NCBI RefSeq assembly: GCF_024323335.1
Contig: NC_066583.1
Location: 358,738,377-358,802,376, forward strand
Reading direction: 5' to 3'
Length of the DNA: 64,000 nucleotides
DNA from: Lathyrus oleraceus
Lineage: Eukaryota > Streptophyta > Magnoliopsida > Fabales > Fabaceae
The stretch's first letter is position 1, and each line of letters opens with the position of its first letter. This document shows positions 22,408 to 33,126 of the stretch, in pieces. Under the pieces are notes generated by a model. The model did not search any database. It worked only from the letters and a program-made list of their open reading frames with translations, and had not been told where the DNA came from. The translations under genes were made by a program, and so were the position numbers.

Positions 22408-23457
22408 TGATCGGTAAAATAGCAAGTGTACTATTTTGCCGATGTAGTAATAATAAGGATGTTTCCCAAAGATCGATCTCGAGGATTGTGCAGCAATATA
22501 CGTGTAAATTGTTACTCAATTGAACAAAACAAATAGTTGGCGTTTTGTAAAAAGTCACTGTAAGAGAACATAAAACAGATAAATCTTTTCACAGTTTATA
22601 ATAATATGCCAAGGATAGTGTATGAATATCTCCTGTAATGACCCTTGAGTGTATATCTCCTTAATAATGAAAAATGTTTCAATTACCGGATCTTAAAATT
22701 GTTTCCCCCTAAGACCTCAAAGGGAAACCTTTGGGCATTCAATCTAATCTCTAAGTCCTTAGGCGATTATGATGAAACCAAGCAATTACAAATTAACAAG
22801 AATAAACCGGTAACTACAGGGTATCCCTAGCCCTAGGTGATATCTACTATAATTTCAATGTACAAAAACCTTAACAATTGCAATCCCGTTAATTGTTAAC
22901 CATACAACAATCTTAATTTTTCGGATAAAGAAAGCATTACGAACATTGCACAGTGAGATTAACAACAAACATCATATATTAAGGAAATTATCAATTCAGA
23001 GTCATTACACGATCAATTCAGGGAAACCCCATGGCGTTGGGGGGTTCAGCCTCTCATATTATTCAAATAAGATACAAAATGAAATTTAGACATTACAAAA
23101 GTAAGAGAATTCTGTTGATCTTCAATCACATCCGCTCTTGAAGGATCTCCGTTCTTTGCCACTTTTGACCGCTTCAATCTTTATCGTACCAAATCTGTAA
23201 TCGTGAAAAAGTCCTTTCCTCCGTATTCAAAAATCCCCTAAATAGTTCCTGATCACTAATTTGATGTAGAAAAAGTCCAAAATACCCTCCAGGATCAGCC
23301 GTGCCAAAATACAACAAAAACTGTAAAATGAGGTATCCAAGCCAACACTGGCCGTGTCCGGCAACAGGACAGGCTGTGTTGGCTGTTTGGAAACCAAGGC
23401 TTGACACGCCCCTTCCAAGGAGGCTGACACGGGCACGCCTATAGTGTTGTTAGGTCA
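22408..23457 (-). mobile_element. 5' LTR of element E (about 1.05 kb)
   Basis: The inner end (minus strand ...CCGATCA) is fixed by the primer site. The outer end is placed at TGACCTAAC (minus strand), where B-type 3'UTR sequence begins shortly after; this boundary is uncertain by tens of bases. The outer part has the CACGGGCGTGCC-like palindromic motifs common in legume Athila LTRs. Confidence 0.65.
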
Positions 23458-23908
23458 TGTTCGAACCTATTGTTAGAACTTTCTTAAAATATTCAAGTTG
23501 TCGTCAGGTAATGTGTGAACTTGCTAATGAAATCTCTTGTATTCTAAGTGTCGTTTATCAACTTTCACTTTGAGTACTCCCCAGTGTGTGTCTGATTCTC
23601 CAGCAGGATTGTTACCCCCAACGAGTTTTCTACCCTTATTGTTTGTTTACCATGGGCCACTAGTACCTTGGTGTCCGTCATTCCCCACAGATTTTTCTGT
23701 CTTACATAAAATCTCATATCAGGATTCATCATATCCCTAGAGGATAAAAATCACAAACGAGAGTCTCGCATCCATGCATATTCATGTCATATCATATCAT
23801 ATTATTTGTATTTCAGGATCAAAACTCGGGTCTTATTAGTATTTAATAATCTCCCACTATGATCATATGAATAGTGTCCTACTTCATATTCTCTAATTGA
23901 AGATACTT
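23458..23908 (+). other. End of the element B 3'UTR
   Basis: Contains CCCCAGTGTGTG, CTCCAGCAGGATTG and CCCCACAG motifs like those at the end of the A 3'UTR (about 7900-8260), and leads directly into the polypurine-like tract. No ORF. Confidence 0.65.
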
Positions 23909-23921
23909 AAATAGGGGCAAC
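23909..23921 (+). promoter_or_regulatory. Polypurine-like tract of element B
   Basis: AAATAGGGGCAAC precedes the LTR start TGTCACACC; same form as in A, C and D. Confidence 0.75.
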
Positions 23922-24636
23922 TGTCACACCCCGATTTTGACCATGATTCACCGATTTAACGTATTCATCATAGTTGTTGCATCTCTGCATATCATAACAT
24001 GCATTCCATACCGCATAATTCTTAGAATATCGGTCGAAATAAATTTTTGGATCTATAGGTAAACTGACTGAGTTAATTGTCGAATGTACGTCAAATCCGC
24101 GGACGAAAAATTTCCAAGTCAAGCTTGCAGACATTGGTTTTATTAATCTGCGTTTCACGTAGTTTAACCCGGTGTGCTCGATTTATTTTTTTGCTAATTT
24201 TTCGGGCACATTTTGATCCGTCTGAACGTTTTAACCCGATCTTTTCCATTTCAAAATTTGACAAAACTTGTATGTTTCCGATTAGTTTATTTCACACTGA
24301 TCATTATGGTGCAATCATTTTTATTTTTCGTGAATTTTGGCATCCGACATCTTAATCATTTTGAATCCTTTTATTTTTATCTATTTACCAAAATGTTGAA
24401 TTAATTAATTAGATTTTTTTTATATTTTATTTTAATTCAATTTTTATTATTTTAGCTTAGTTTAATTTAATTTAATTTAGTTTTCTTAATTTTTGTTTCT
24501 ATACTAGTGATACTTAAGAGAGTTTTTTTTCTTTGGTTTTTTAAGAATTAGTAACCTAATGATATCCTAATGATACACCAAACTCAACACCCCAATGAAA
24601 AATTCCCTCAAAATATGAAGAAAAAGACCCCAAGGC

Positions 24637-24651
24637 CTCTCTCTCTCTCTC
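24637..24651. repeat. (CT)n microsatellite in the B LTR
   Basis: Fifteen bases of CT repeat; a second tract of 17 bases is at 25026-25042. Pyrimidine runs of this kind are frequent near plant transcription starts. Confidence 0.85.
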
Positions 24652-25025
24652 GGCCACGCGTCCCAAGCGTTATCCAATTTGTCTTTTTTCTTTGTTTGTT
24701 TTTTAGATAAGAAGAAAAAGGAAGGATAATTGTTTAAAAATATGACAGCTCATTGCTTTGACAACTAGCTCAATAAACTAGTCTCCATTCAGCGTGAAAT
24801 ACCAAAAAAAAAACAAAAAAAAAATTCTAAATAAAAAAAGAGACATTATGTATCACATGGGGGAACAAAGGACGAGATTGCTAGCTGGCAGAGCACCCAT
24901 TCTATGTGTGACAGCTCACTACTAATAACTGTTACCCTACCCCTACAATGAGAATTGTCAAGGACCACCAATAAAATATTGTGTCCACTCACTCTTAAAA
25001 TAAAGAGGCATGAAGGAGAGGAGTA

Positions 25026-25042
25026 CTCTCTCTCTCTCTCTC
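25026..25042. repeat. (CT)n microsatellite in the B LTR, second tract
   Basis: Seventeen bases of CT repeat within the B LTR. Confidence 0.85.
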
Positions 25043-27261
25043 ACCAAAAAGAAGGGGGAACAAATTGGAAAAAATTTCAGAAAAAACTCTTTCACTCTTA
25101 TCTCCACTTCATCAACCCAAATACTTATCTTCCTTCTTGTTCCCACTGTTGTTTGTTCCTATGCTCCATTAACCCACCGTGACCACAAACTCCATCCTTA
25201 GATCTACCTCCATTTCATCTCCATTCACCACAACCGACATCCTCTCTCCAAACAGAAACGAAAAAAAAGACCTTCATCAACACCCCTGTTATGTGCCACC
25301 TTCAGGCCACCATCATCGTCTTCATCAAGAAATTTTGACCATTATTATAACAACTTCGACAATAACTAACATTCATAACCATATCGACTCGGTAGCCACG
25401 CCTACTATTTCATACTCTTCCATAACAACTTCACATTACACGCCTCATTGCTCACAACCCTGTTGCACAAGTTCATTTTGAAACAACAAGAATGGTTCAT
25501 CAAGTCAGCTAGTTTCTCAAATCAGTTTTGGGAACGCGAAGCTTCAACGGTTCCATTTTCGGAAACAGTTTGAGTAGTATGATTTTTCTTTTATATAATG
25601 ATGTTGTTGCTGCATTTCCGTATCATTGTCTTTTGTTCGTTGTTTTTGTGCATTGATCATTGTTGCTGTTGTTTGGAGATGAAGTTTCGATTTTGAGTTT
25701 GTTATCGCATTGAATACATCTTGTTAAGTTGTTGTATTATTCTGGTGTATTTAGTTCTGTTTTTATGTGGTTTAAGTTATAGTCACACCCCTTTATGGAT
25801 TTTCTTAATTTAGAATGTAGTTTAGGCAAGCTGGATAGACTTTTACTGAAGATGACTCTTACCTTTTGATTTTTTTTGTGCCTTTTGCTCACTTGAGCAC
25901 ATAATTGTGTATATATTATTGTGCTTGTGTTTTGTTTTGATCATTGTGGACCAAATGCAAAAAATGGACAAATGGACTTAGTTTCTAGGACATTCCCTAT
26001 TCAAAATTGTAGTAAAGGACCTTAATGTGGAAGATGGATTAGAAGGACCAAATCTCTAAACTCACTATTGTCCATTCTTGATTTGCTTCATAGAACTTTT
26101 GATGTTGTGTGCTTTTGTGCTAGGGAATCCTATCTGAGCCAAATTGAAGAACCATTGCCATGTTCATCCAAAGTGAAAGATACAAGAGCCATTGGGGATC
26201 TTCTAAGAGCTTGCATGATTATGTTGATTGCTTGAGCTTACACTTATTTTGCTTGCATATTCCAAAGGATGGGAGCTACTTGGATCATCAATATGATCTC
26301 AAGAGAGGAACTCCATTTGTGGTCTTGTTTCTTATTCTTCATCTCTTGTACGATTAGGACTTTAGCCATTCTTCTTCTTCCCTCCACTCTAACCCAAGCC
26401 AAAACGTTTGTGCAAACATTAACATTTCTTTTAAACATTAGAAACTTAAGCCTTATGCTTTTGATTTTCAAACTTTCTTTTCATAACACTTATTTTGAAT
26501 TGAATCTTTAAGTGAACTTTGGCCATACTTTGTAAATACTTTTCATTGGTAAATATAACTCATTCAAATACTTTTATGGTTTCAATGGCCACTTTCTTAA
26601 TCAAAACTTTTTCATAACCTTTAGCTATTAGGTTTGAGTTATCCTTGAGGTAGATGTAATAATCACCTATATCCTTAGTGATGGACAATGAGTCTTCCAT
26701 GCTTATTATAGGGTTAACCCCTCACTAGCATGTTGAAACTATCCTCACATGGTGGATTTGTGGTTTTAGGTTGAGTTTTCTCCCTTGGATAACAAAAGAC
26801 CTTAAGGCTTTTGGACCAATGAATTCACCCACTTATTTTGAAATTTTTACCCCAAACTACGAGGTTTTAATCCTAATCTTTTTTAAGATGGTACGTAGGC
26901 AATGGGTTTATCCATCCAAACACAAATTGTAATTAACTTGTATATTCTCTTCTCACCTCTTCAATCATGTTTGCACAAACAAATTTTTACAAAATACCAA
27001 CCTTACAACAAATGTGAAAAGGGCTCCCTAGGAGTACCTAGGATGTTTTGGGTGCTTAAAACCTTCCCATTGCATAACCAACCCCCTTACCCCGATCTCT
27101 GACATTTTTACTAGTTTTTGATTCGATAAAACTCTTAGGTTTTTGTTCGCTTTCTAACCATTCCTTTGGATAAATAGAAGTGTGGTGGCGACTCGACTTG
27201 TATGGTTTACTTTTGATTTAGTCAATAAATCTAAAGGTAACGAATACCCCGCTACAGAAAA

Positions 27262-27280
27262 GTGGTGACTCTGCTGGGGA
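27262..27280 (+). promoter_or_regulatory. Primer-binding site of element B
   Basis: GTGGTGACTCTGCTGGGGA, five bases after the LTR end. It would pair with the 3' end of the tRNA usually named tRNA-Arg for Ogre elements. Confidence 0.8.
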
Positions 27281-28118
27281 TCATTTGCCTAGTGGGTTTT
27301 GCCTACTTTTCATATTTTGTTGTATTGTATTGTATATTATTTTTGTGACATATTTTTGTGCAATTTGGGATTACTGTATTGTATGTAATGATTGAATTGC
27401 TTGAATATTAATTCCTTGTATGCTTGGTGATCTTTGTGAGATGAGTTCTATACCCGAACTCGAGTGCACTTAGGATAGGAGAATGGCATAGCCTTGTTGA
27501 CTTATGTGGAGTTATTCCTTAGCAAGTTGACTTGCAAGCCCATTCACTTGGTAGAGGTCATGTTGGGATCAATAATGTCACACAAGTAGTTGTGGTTAGA
27601 CATTACTCTTTCCAATATAGACCTTAGAAGCCAAGGACCTTAGTTTACCAAGCCCATCCTGGCCTATTCTTAGGACGTAGTGCGAAAGTTATTCAAGTGT
27701 AAGATTTGATACGATTGTTACGTGATACTACACTCATAAGAGTCTCTCTTGAGAATATTTTTGGAATACGAGTAGTCGTTTATCCGATAATATCCTAAAG
27801 ATGGGATGATGACTATGGGAACCTCTTGTAGAACATGTTTGACAGGTTTAAACCCTAGTACACTCCCTTTTGGTGGTTCTTAACCGAGACTCCATGCCTG
27901 TGACTTGTAACAAACCCTTGATTCATGGTTGATCTGTTCTTTTGTATCCTTAATATCAATGGAGCTTGGGTGTTGATAAGGTGTAAACCATAATCGACCA
28001 AAATGGATGATTGACATTAAGGATGACTTGATCCATCCCATGTCCTTTGTTTGGTGTGCTTTGCTTGATCCTTGAGTGTGATTGTTGCATCCATGCATTC
28101 ATGCACCCATTTGCATCC
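27281..28118 (+). other. Leader fragment of element B
   Basis: 838 bases between the primer site and the start of the C LTR. No ORF over about 60 codons in the sense direction and no repeats. It is cut by the insertion of C; the last bases before the junction (CATCC) are the expected left copy of the C target duplication. Confidence 0.6.
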
Positions 28119-28777
28119 TGTAACACCTCAAAATTTGCCCTCCTCTCTTGGGACTAGCTTAGCATATTGCATTTCATTTTAGGACATTAGGCATTTGCAT
28201 ATTGCATATCATGTGAAAATCAGAAGTCATCCTCCAAAGTCTTCTCAGAAGATAGAGAGGTTAAGAGATTCAAACCTAAGGGTTCTCATGGACTGCTGAC
28301 CAATCATCTAAGGGTATGTGCTTCAATTAGGGTTTCTTGATCCCTCAAGGAGGTTGAGCATTATTTTGATTGCAAGGGTACATCATCATCATGGTTATGT
28401 CATCCTCAAGGGGTTCATTGTTCATGCTCAGATTTCTCTGGATTAGGGTTTTGACCTCTTGTCAACCCTAATCAATGACTTTTCTTCCAACCAGTGATTT
28501 TCAAGGAGATGAGGTATTCTATTGAGATGGGGATCACATGATCATTCTATTGAGATTATATGAGCCAAGGTTCATTTTGAAGCAAATTGGCCAAGTGTTA
28601 GAGGCTCAAAGTCATCAGTGCATTGCCAGGTCATTTGGGCCCCATAAAAGTCAACAAAAAGTCAACTGAGGGCTAGGAGGGGGAGAAATGGTTTGAGACA
28701 CTTCATTCATGTCCCAAAGAAGTTCATTTGTTATTGCAAACACATATCTTGAAGAATTTGAGGTCAGATCAAAAGTT

Positions 28778-28936
28778 TCCAAAAATGGAAAGTGACCTGT
28801 AATTAAAAGTTTCCAAAAATGGAAAGATTTTGGTTCAAATTCAACTTGATTTTACATCATCAAAGAAGCCTCAAATGAATTTTTGTCCAACACGAAAGTT
28901 GAAGATCTTTATCTCCCATTTCCAAAAGTCCAAGAT
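28778..28936 (+). promoter_or_regulatory. Conserved U3 block, C 5' LTR
   Basis: CCAAAAATGGAAAGTGACC, a second CCAAAAATGGAAAG, then GTCCAACACGAAAGTTGAAG and AAAAGTCCAAGA; parallel to A 8971-9120 and D 45705-45852. The 3' LTR copy is 62659-62817. Confidence 0.6.
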
Positions 28937-29368
28937 CATGAGCATCTGATGAATGGTTGAGGAGATATGGTCAAATAATTGCCAAGTGTGCTTGAAACTT
29001 CAAAATGCCATAACTTTTGTTTCAAAGCTCCAAATGAAGCCACTCTTTTTGCAAATTTCTTGTCTTGACCTATATTTTCCAAATCTAATATTGCATTGCA
29101 TGAAATTTAATCATATAATCATTTGCCCATGCATGCTCATTTTGGAGGGAAAAAATGACAAATTTGAATTTGGTGCATCATATGAACAAAATATCATTGC
29201 CATTGTGTTCATTGGAAGATTTTGAGTGAGTTTATACCCCCACATGTTACTGTTCACGTGTAAATTAGGCCATGCACCCTCACTTTTCCAAAATTGCAAA
29301 ACACCTCTCATGGCACTAATCCTAACTAACTCATGACTAATTGTGATTTGGATGTGATTAAGACAACA

Positions 29369-29376
29369 TATATAAG
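29369..29376 (+). promoter_or_regulatory. TATA-box candidate, C 5' LTR
   Basis: TATATAAG followed about 30-80 bases downstream by a pyrimidine-rich stretch (TTTTCCCTCCAAATTTCTCT). The same sequence is in the 3' LTR at 63250-63257. It would place the transcript start about 1.3 kb into the LTR. Confidence 0.5.
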
Positions 29377-31110
29377 ATAAATCATAACAAAATTGTTCAT
29401 AATCACAAATTCTAGATCTAGATCTCATTTTCCCTCCAAATTTCTCTCTCATTGGAATTCAAATTTTCTCCACACAACCACACATTTTCTTGATAGATCC
29501 ATCATCATCATGACATTTGGAGCATGATTCATCCAGTTTTTGTGGAAATTGAGCAAGGTTTGAAGCATGTCAAGCATATGAACACATCAATGGCAAGTGC
29601 AAATTAAGCAAGATCTAGGTCGTGGCAAGCATCCATTTCTACATCAAGCTTCATAACAAGAGCAAAGGAGGAGATCTACACACTTTGGAGGCCTTGAACA
29701 CACTGTTTTGATCACTGCCATTCCAGGTTGGTGAAATTTCGAGTCTCTTAATTCCTAATTTTATGAACATGATATTGCAGAGCTTTGCATGCTGGTGATT
29801 CTGATCTAAATTTCATTAAATTTGGTTGAGATTTGAAGAAGTTATGTGAAATTAAAGTTTGATGTTCATAAATGTTTTGGTTCGATTCGCTTTGATTATT
29901 GAGTTTTAGCATGAATGGAGGTTAGATTCTTGATGTACACAACGAGACGGTTCCAACGGTATAACTTTTAGTAAATTCTGCAAGAAAAAATCATAGTGGT
30001 ACTGTAGCAACCACCGTCTTCAGGAAGAAGACGGTGGAAACCACCCCTGAACCGCCGCGGATGAACAGTAGGACCGCCTTCTGGTTTTTAGGCTAGGGTT
30101 TGTTGCGTGTCACTGCCACGCGTGCTTCCGTTGGCGGATCTATTGGCTGTTGTTTCTTAGACCGATTCCACATGTACTTGGACTGATGATGTGGACGCCA
30201 CGTCAATTATTTAAGTGATGCGTTTTGGCTCCTTCCCTCCCTTCGATTCCCAGCTTTGGACAATTGTGATTTTATGTTGTTTCTCCAGCGCATTTTTCTG
30301 TACACACGGTTCGATCCCTGCAGCATGCATATTTCAAATTAACCAATCCATTTTATCATTTCCCTCCAATTTAACATGTGCTTTGTTCAATTATTTCAAA
30401 TATTTTCACCACATTCAAAAAATCATTAAAAACTGAAAACTAGGCCAAATAATTCCAAATTTTTTCTCACATGCTCCTTGAAGTGTCTACTAGTTTAAGA
30501 TGTGATTTCATGATTTTATCGTTTCTGGATTTTGAGTTGTGGACTGTTATTTGAGTATGATGCAAAATGTGAGATGTTGTACCAATTCTCTTGTGAAATG
30601 CTCATACATTGGCCAATTGATTTGAAATTTGGCATGTTGATTCCCAACATGTTGCATGATTTTTGAGGCTTAGTTGTGCATTTTTAGCATTTTTCATCTC
30701 TGTTTTACACACATGGAAGTATGGTGTGACAATGTGTGTCACACAATTTGATGTCATACTTGTGCATTTTCATTTCTAGGTCAAATGAGCTCTTCTGATT
30801 ATAATTTTTGGCATGATGATTGTGTTTGACATGTTGTATGCACATAAGAATTTCCATGATTGTTTGATTCATTTCTGTTTTAATATGGAATTTTCATTCT
30901 TGTTGATCAATTGTGTGCTTTGAAATTGCCTTTGCCATATCTTGCTCCTTAGATGACTTTGCTTAATGATTTTGATTTGGTCCTTTTTAGGACATGTTCT
31001 TACGTGTTTAAATGTGATTCATGTTGAGTATTAGCTTCTGTTTTGACTTTTTGCTTTACCTTTGACCCTAAGCTTTGCCCTAGGGGTTTGAACTCACAAT
31101 TTGAGCTTTG

Positions 31111-31337
31111 TATTTCAGGATCAAGCATTCATCTACATGGTTGATGTTGCCTCATCATTTGAGCTTTGCTATTTGCCTTGTTTACTAACCTTTGGTTATT
31201 TTGTAGGTCCTTTGGTAGTGAATCACTTGAGTGTTTGCCTTATATGGCTTACTTGTTATGCATATTGGGATTGTCTGACTGTTGTTGATTGTTTGGTTGT
31301 CTGAATGTGAATATTGACTTGTTTGACTTTCTTACAG
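31111..31337 (+). promoter_or_regulatory. Three acceptor-like AG sites, C LTR
   Basis: TATTTCAG|GATC ends at 31118, TTTTGTAG|GTCC at 31206 and CTTACAG|GTACTTTAG at 31337; spacing 88 and 131 bp, close to that in A and D. Confidence 0.5.
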
Positions 31338-32372
31338 GTACTTTAGCCGCTTTAACTCATTATTTGAGTTGCTTTGCTTTGCTTGTGGTTGGCATACCAC
31401 TTAGGTAATCTCTTGAACTCCATGTAGTCTGGAAGACCTTCTATCTTTGGCAGGCACCTGTCTGAAGCCCTCCTTAAGAGGCCATGTTCTTGATTGTTTA
31501 ATTTTGTGCTAAAGACCTCAATGAGGCATGGTTACATGTAAAGACCTCCTAAGTGAAGACGCATTGGCAGATAGAAGGGATGTGCAATCCATCCCCTGCT
31601 ATTCAGTTGAGTCTTTCATCTTGCTCGCACTACGTGCTGATGCATTTTGAATAAACACCCAAAATCTTGTATATAGAGTCAGTCATTGTGGAATAGAGTT
31701 CCTCATTCTGGACTCCCACACCTTCTTTGGTTCGAGCTCACCCAGGCCCGGGTTAAGAGCTGTGAGGTATAACCCTCATATCCCATTTCATCTGCTCACC
31801 CTGACGGTCAATGTCAGTGGTTAAGAGCCTCAGACACCTTTCCAATTGGCTTGTTTGTCGAGGTTGATATGACCCCTCGACTAAAGCCCAGCCTTGTATG
31901 AGCCATTTGTTTGCATATAGCGTGTGATACCTGTTCACCTATGCTTGTTTATCTGCTTTTGCTTCTCATCTCCTTTCTGTAGGAGTCGTATGATCAACTT
32001 TCGAGGAAGTTGAACGTACGTAGAGATAGACTAGAGTTGACTCACTGCCTGTGTGAGTCAAACTCTGATTAGAGACTTCAATATAGGGTTAATTTGCATG
32101 ATGACTATTAGGCTCGAGTCAGTCTCCCTTTTAGTCCGTTATTCCCTTGGTCTCTGGTTAGGATATAAGTTTCTTCCCTGTTAAGGGGAACTACGTCGCC
32201 CTGATTCTCATACCAGATGAGATACGTAGGCAGGAGATCGTGCGAGATCTCTCCGGGCACCCTTTTTGTTTTTCAACTCTTTTCTTTTTTGTGTGTGTTT
32301 TCTTGACGGCTATTAGGCTCGAGTTCCAGACTCCCTATTAGCTTGTCTGTTTGATAACTTTTTTGTGTGTGT

Positions 32373-32590
32373 TAGGAGTTGAATGTAAGTCCAGCCATTG
32401 GCATTCGGTTTCCTGTTTGTGTTTGTTGTTTGGAGTCTGATGTAAGTCCAGCCATTGGCATTCGGTTTCTTGTTTGTGTTTGTTGTTTGGAGTCTGATAT
32501 AAGCCCAGCGATTGGCATTCGGTTTCCTGTTTGTGTTTCTTTTGTTCGGAGTCGGACGTAAGACCAGCCATTGGCAGTCTGTTTCCATTT
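32373..32590 (+). repeat. 58 bp tandem repeat in the C LTR, four units
   Basis: GTAAGTCCAGCCATTGGCA-type units start at 32384, 32442, 32500 and 32558, an exact 58 bp period. Each unit contains CGGTTTCCTGTTTGTGTTT and GGAGTC. Related repeats lie in the A and D LTRs. Confidence 0.9.
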
Positions 32591-33104
32591 GCGAGTTTCT
32601 TTTGACGTCTTAGTATCTTTGTGTTGTGTTTTGTTTCGGCGTGCGTTAGCCGAACTACGGTAGCTCTGATTCTCATTCCAGATGAGATACGTAGGCATAG
32701 GATGCGATATCCTATCGAGCCCGTTTCCCATTTCCCCGAACTACGTCGGCTCTGATGTTTGTTTCTGACAAACTACGTAGGCCCAGGATGCGCCATCCTG
32801 CCGAGTCCGCTTTCTCCGTCTTCTTCCATCTGTGTTTTATTCCAGTGTGTGCATTCGTTGAGCAGTTTATCAGCAACCTTATTCTATTCTTTTGAGCGTG
32901 GATCCCGTCGAGTACGACGGACGTGAGGGGTGTTAATACCTTCCCCTCGCGTAACCGACTCCCGTGCCTTGCATCTCCGGTCGTAAGACCATTTCCTTTC
33001 TAGGTTTACTTTGAGCGTTTCCTTTCCCTCCTCTAGGATAAATAACATACGGTGGCGGCTCTGTTTATTTTTTTTCCCGCCGGTTGTTTTTCGCAGATGC
33101 GACA

Positions 33105-33126
33105 GCTGGCGACGATCTGCTGGGGA
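33105..33126 (+). promoter_or_regulatory. Primer-binding site of element C
   Basis: TGGCGACGATCTGCTGGGGA directly after GCGACAGC. It differs from the B and D sites by GA inserted or changed in the middle (CGACGATCTG against CAACTCTG), so pairing with the same tRNA would be imperfect. Confidence 0.75.

Larger units (their letters stand above)
16948..23457 (-). mobile_element. Element E: Athila-type Ty3/gypsy element, 3' truncated
   Basis: Reading leftward on the minus strand: LTR, primer site, gag, protease, RT-RNase H and integrase, cut in integrase after the NGDAF segment by the right end of A. The lineage call rests on the gag and RT style ([24 protein letters not shown]), the DLGA protease and the TGGCGYCGTTGCCGGGGA primer site. 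At least five nonsense codons and frame changes make it non-functional. Any env-like region and the 3' LTR would lie left of A, outside the window. B-type 3'UTR sequence adjoins its right end, so E probably inserted into B. Confidence 0.85.
23922..27256 (+). mobile_element. LTR of element B (3.34 kb)
   Basis: TGTCACACCCC to CCGCTACA. The start is set by the polypurine-like tract and the end by the primer site. The last ~1.3 kb match the end of the A LTR (TTATAGGGTTAACCCCTC, CTCCCTAGGAGTACCTAGGA, GGTGGCGACTC). The first part is A/T-rich and differs from A, C and D, lacking their U3 block and acceptor triplet. Two (CT)n tracts lie at 24637-24651 and 25026-25042. Confidence 0.8.
23458..28118 (+). 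mobile_element. Element B: Ogre-type fragment (3'UTR end, LTR, primer site, leader)
   Basis: One LTR is flanked on the left by 3'UTR plus polypurine-like tract and on the right by primer site plus leader. No B coding region is in the window. The left side is interrupted by E and the right side by the C LTR at 28119, making B the oldest layer. Confidence 0.75.
28119..33104 (+). mobile_element. 5' LTR of element C (4.99 kb)
   Basis: TGTAACACCTC to GATGCGACA, the end fixed by the primer site. It contains the U3 block, a TATA candidate, the three acceptor-like sites, four 58 bp repeats and a primer-site-like GGTGGCGGCTCT at 33051. ORFs within it are short and repeat only because the LTR does. 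Confidence 0.9.

Noticed and set aside
24955..25481. Small ORFs near the (CT)n tracts of the B LTR as a host gene
   Set aside because: Short overlapping frames without a recognisable product, wholly inside the LTR.
29111..29452. 113-codon ORF repeated at 62992-63333
   Set aside because: It spans the U3/TATA region of the C LTRs on the opposite strand. Conservation follows from LTR identity.
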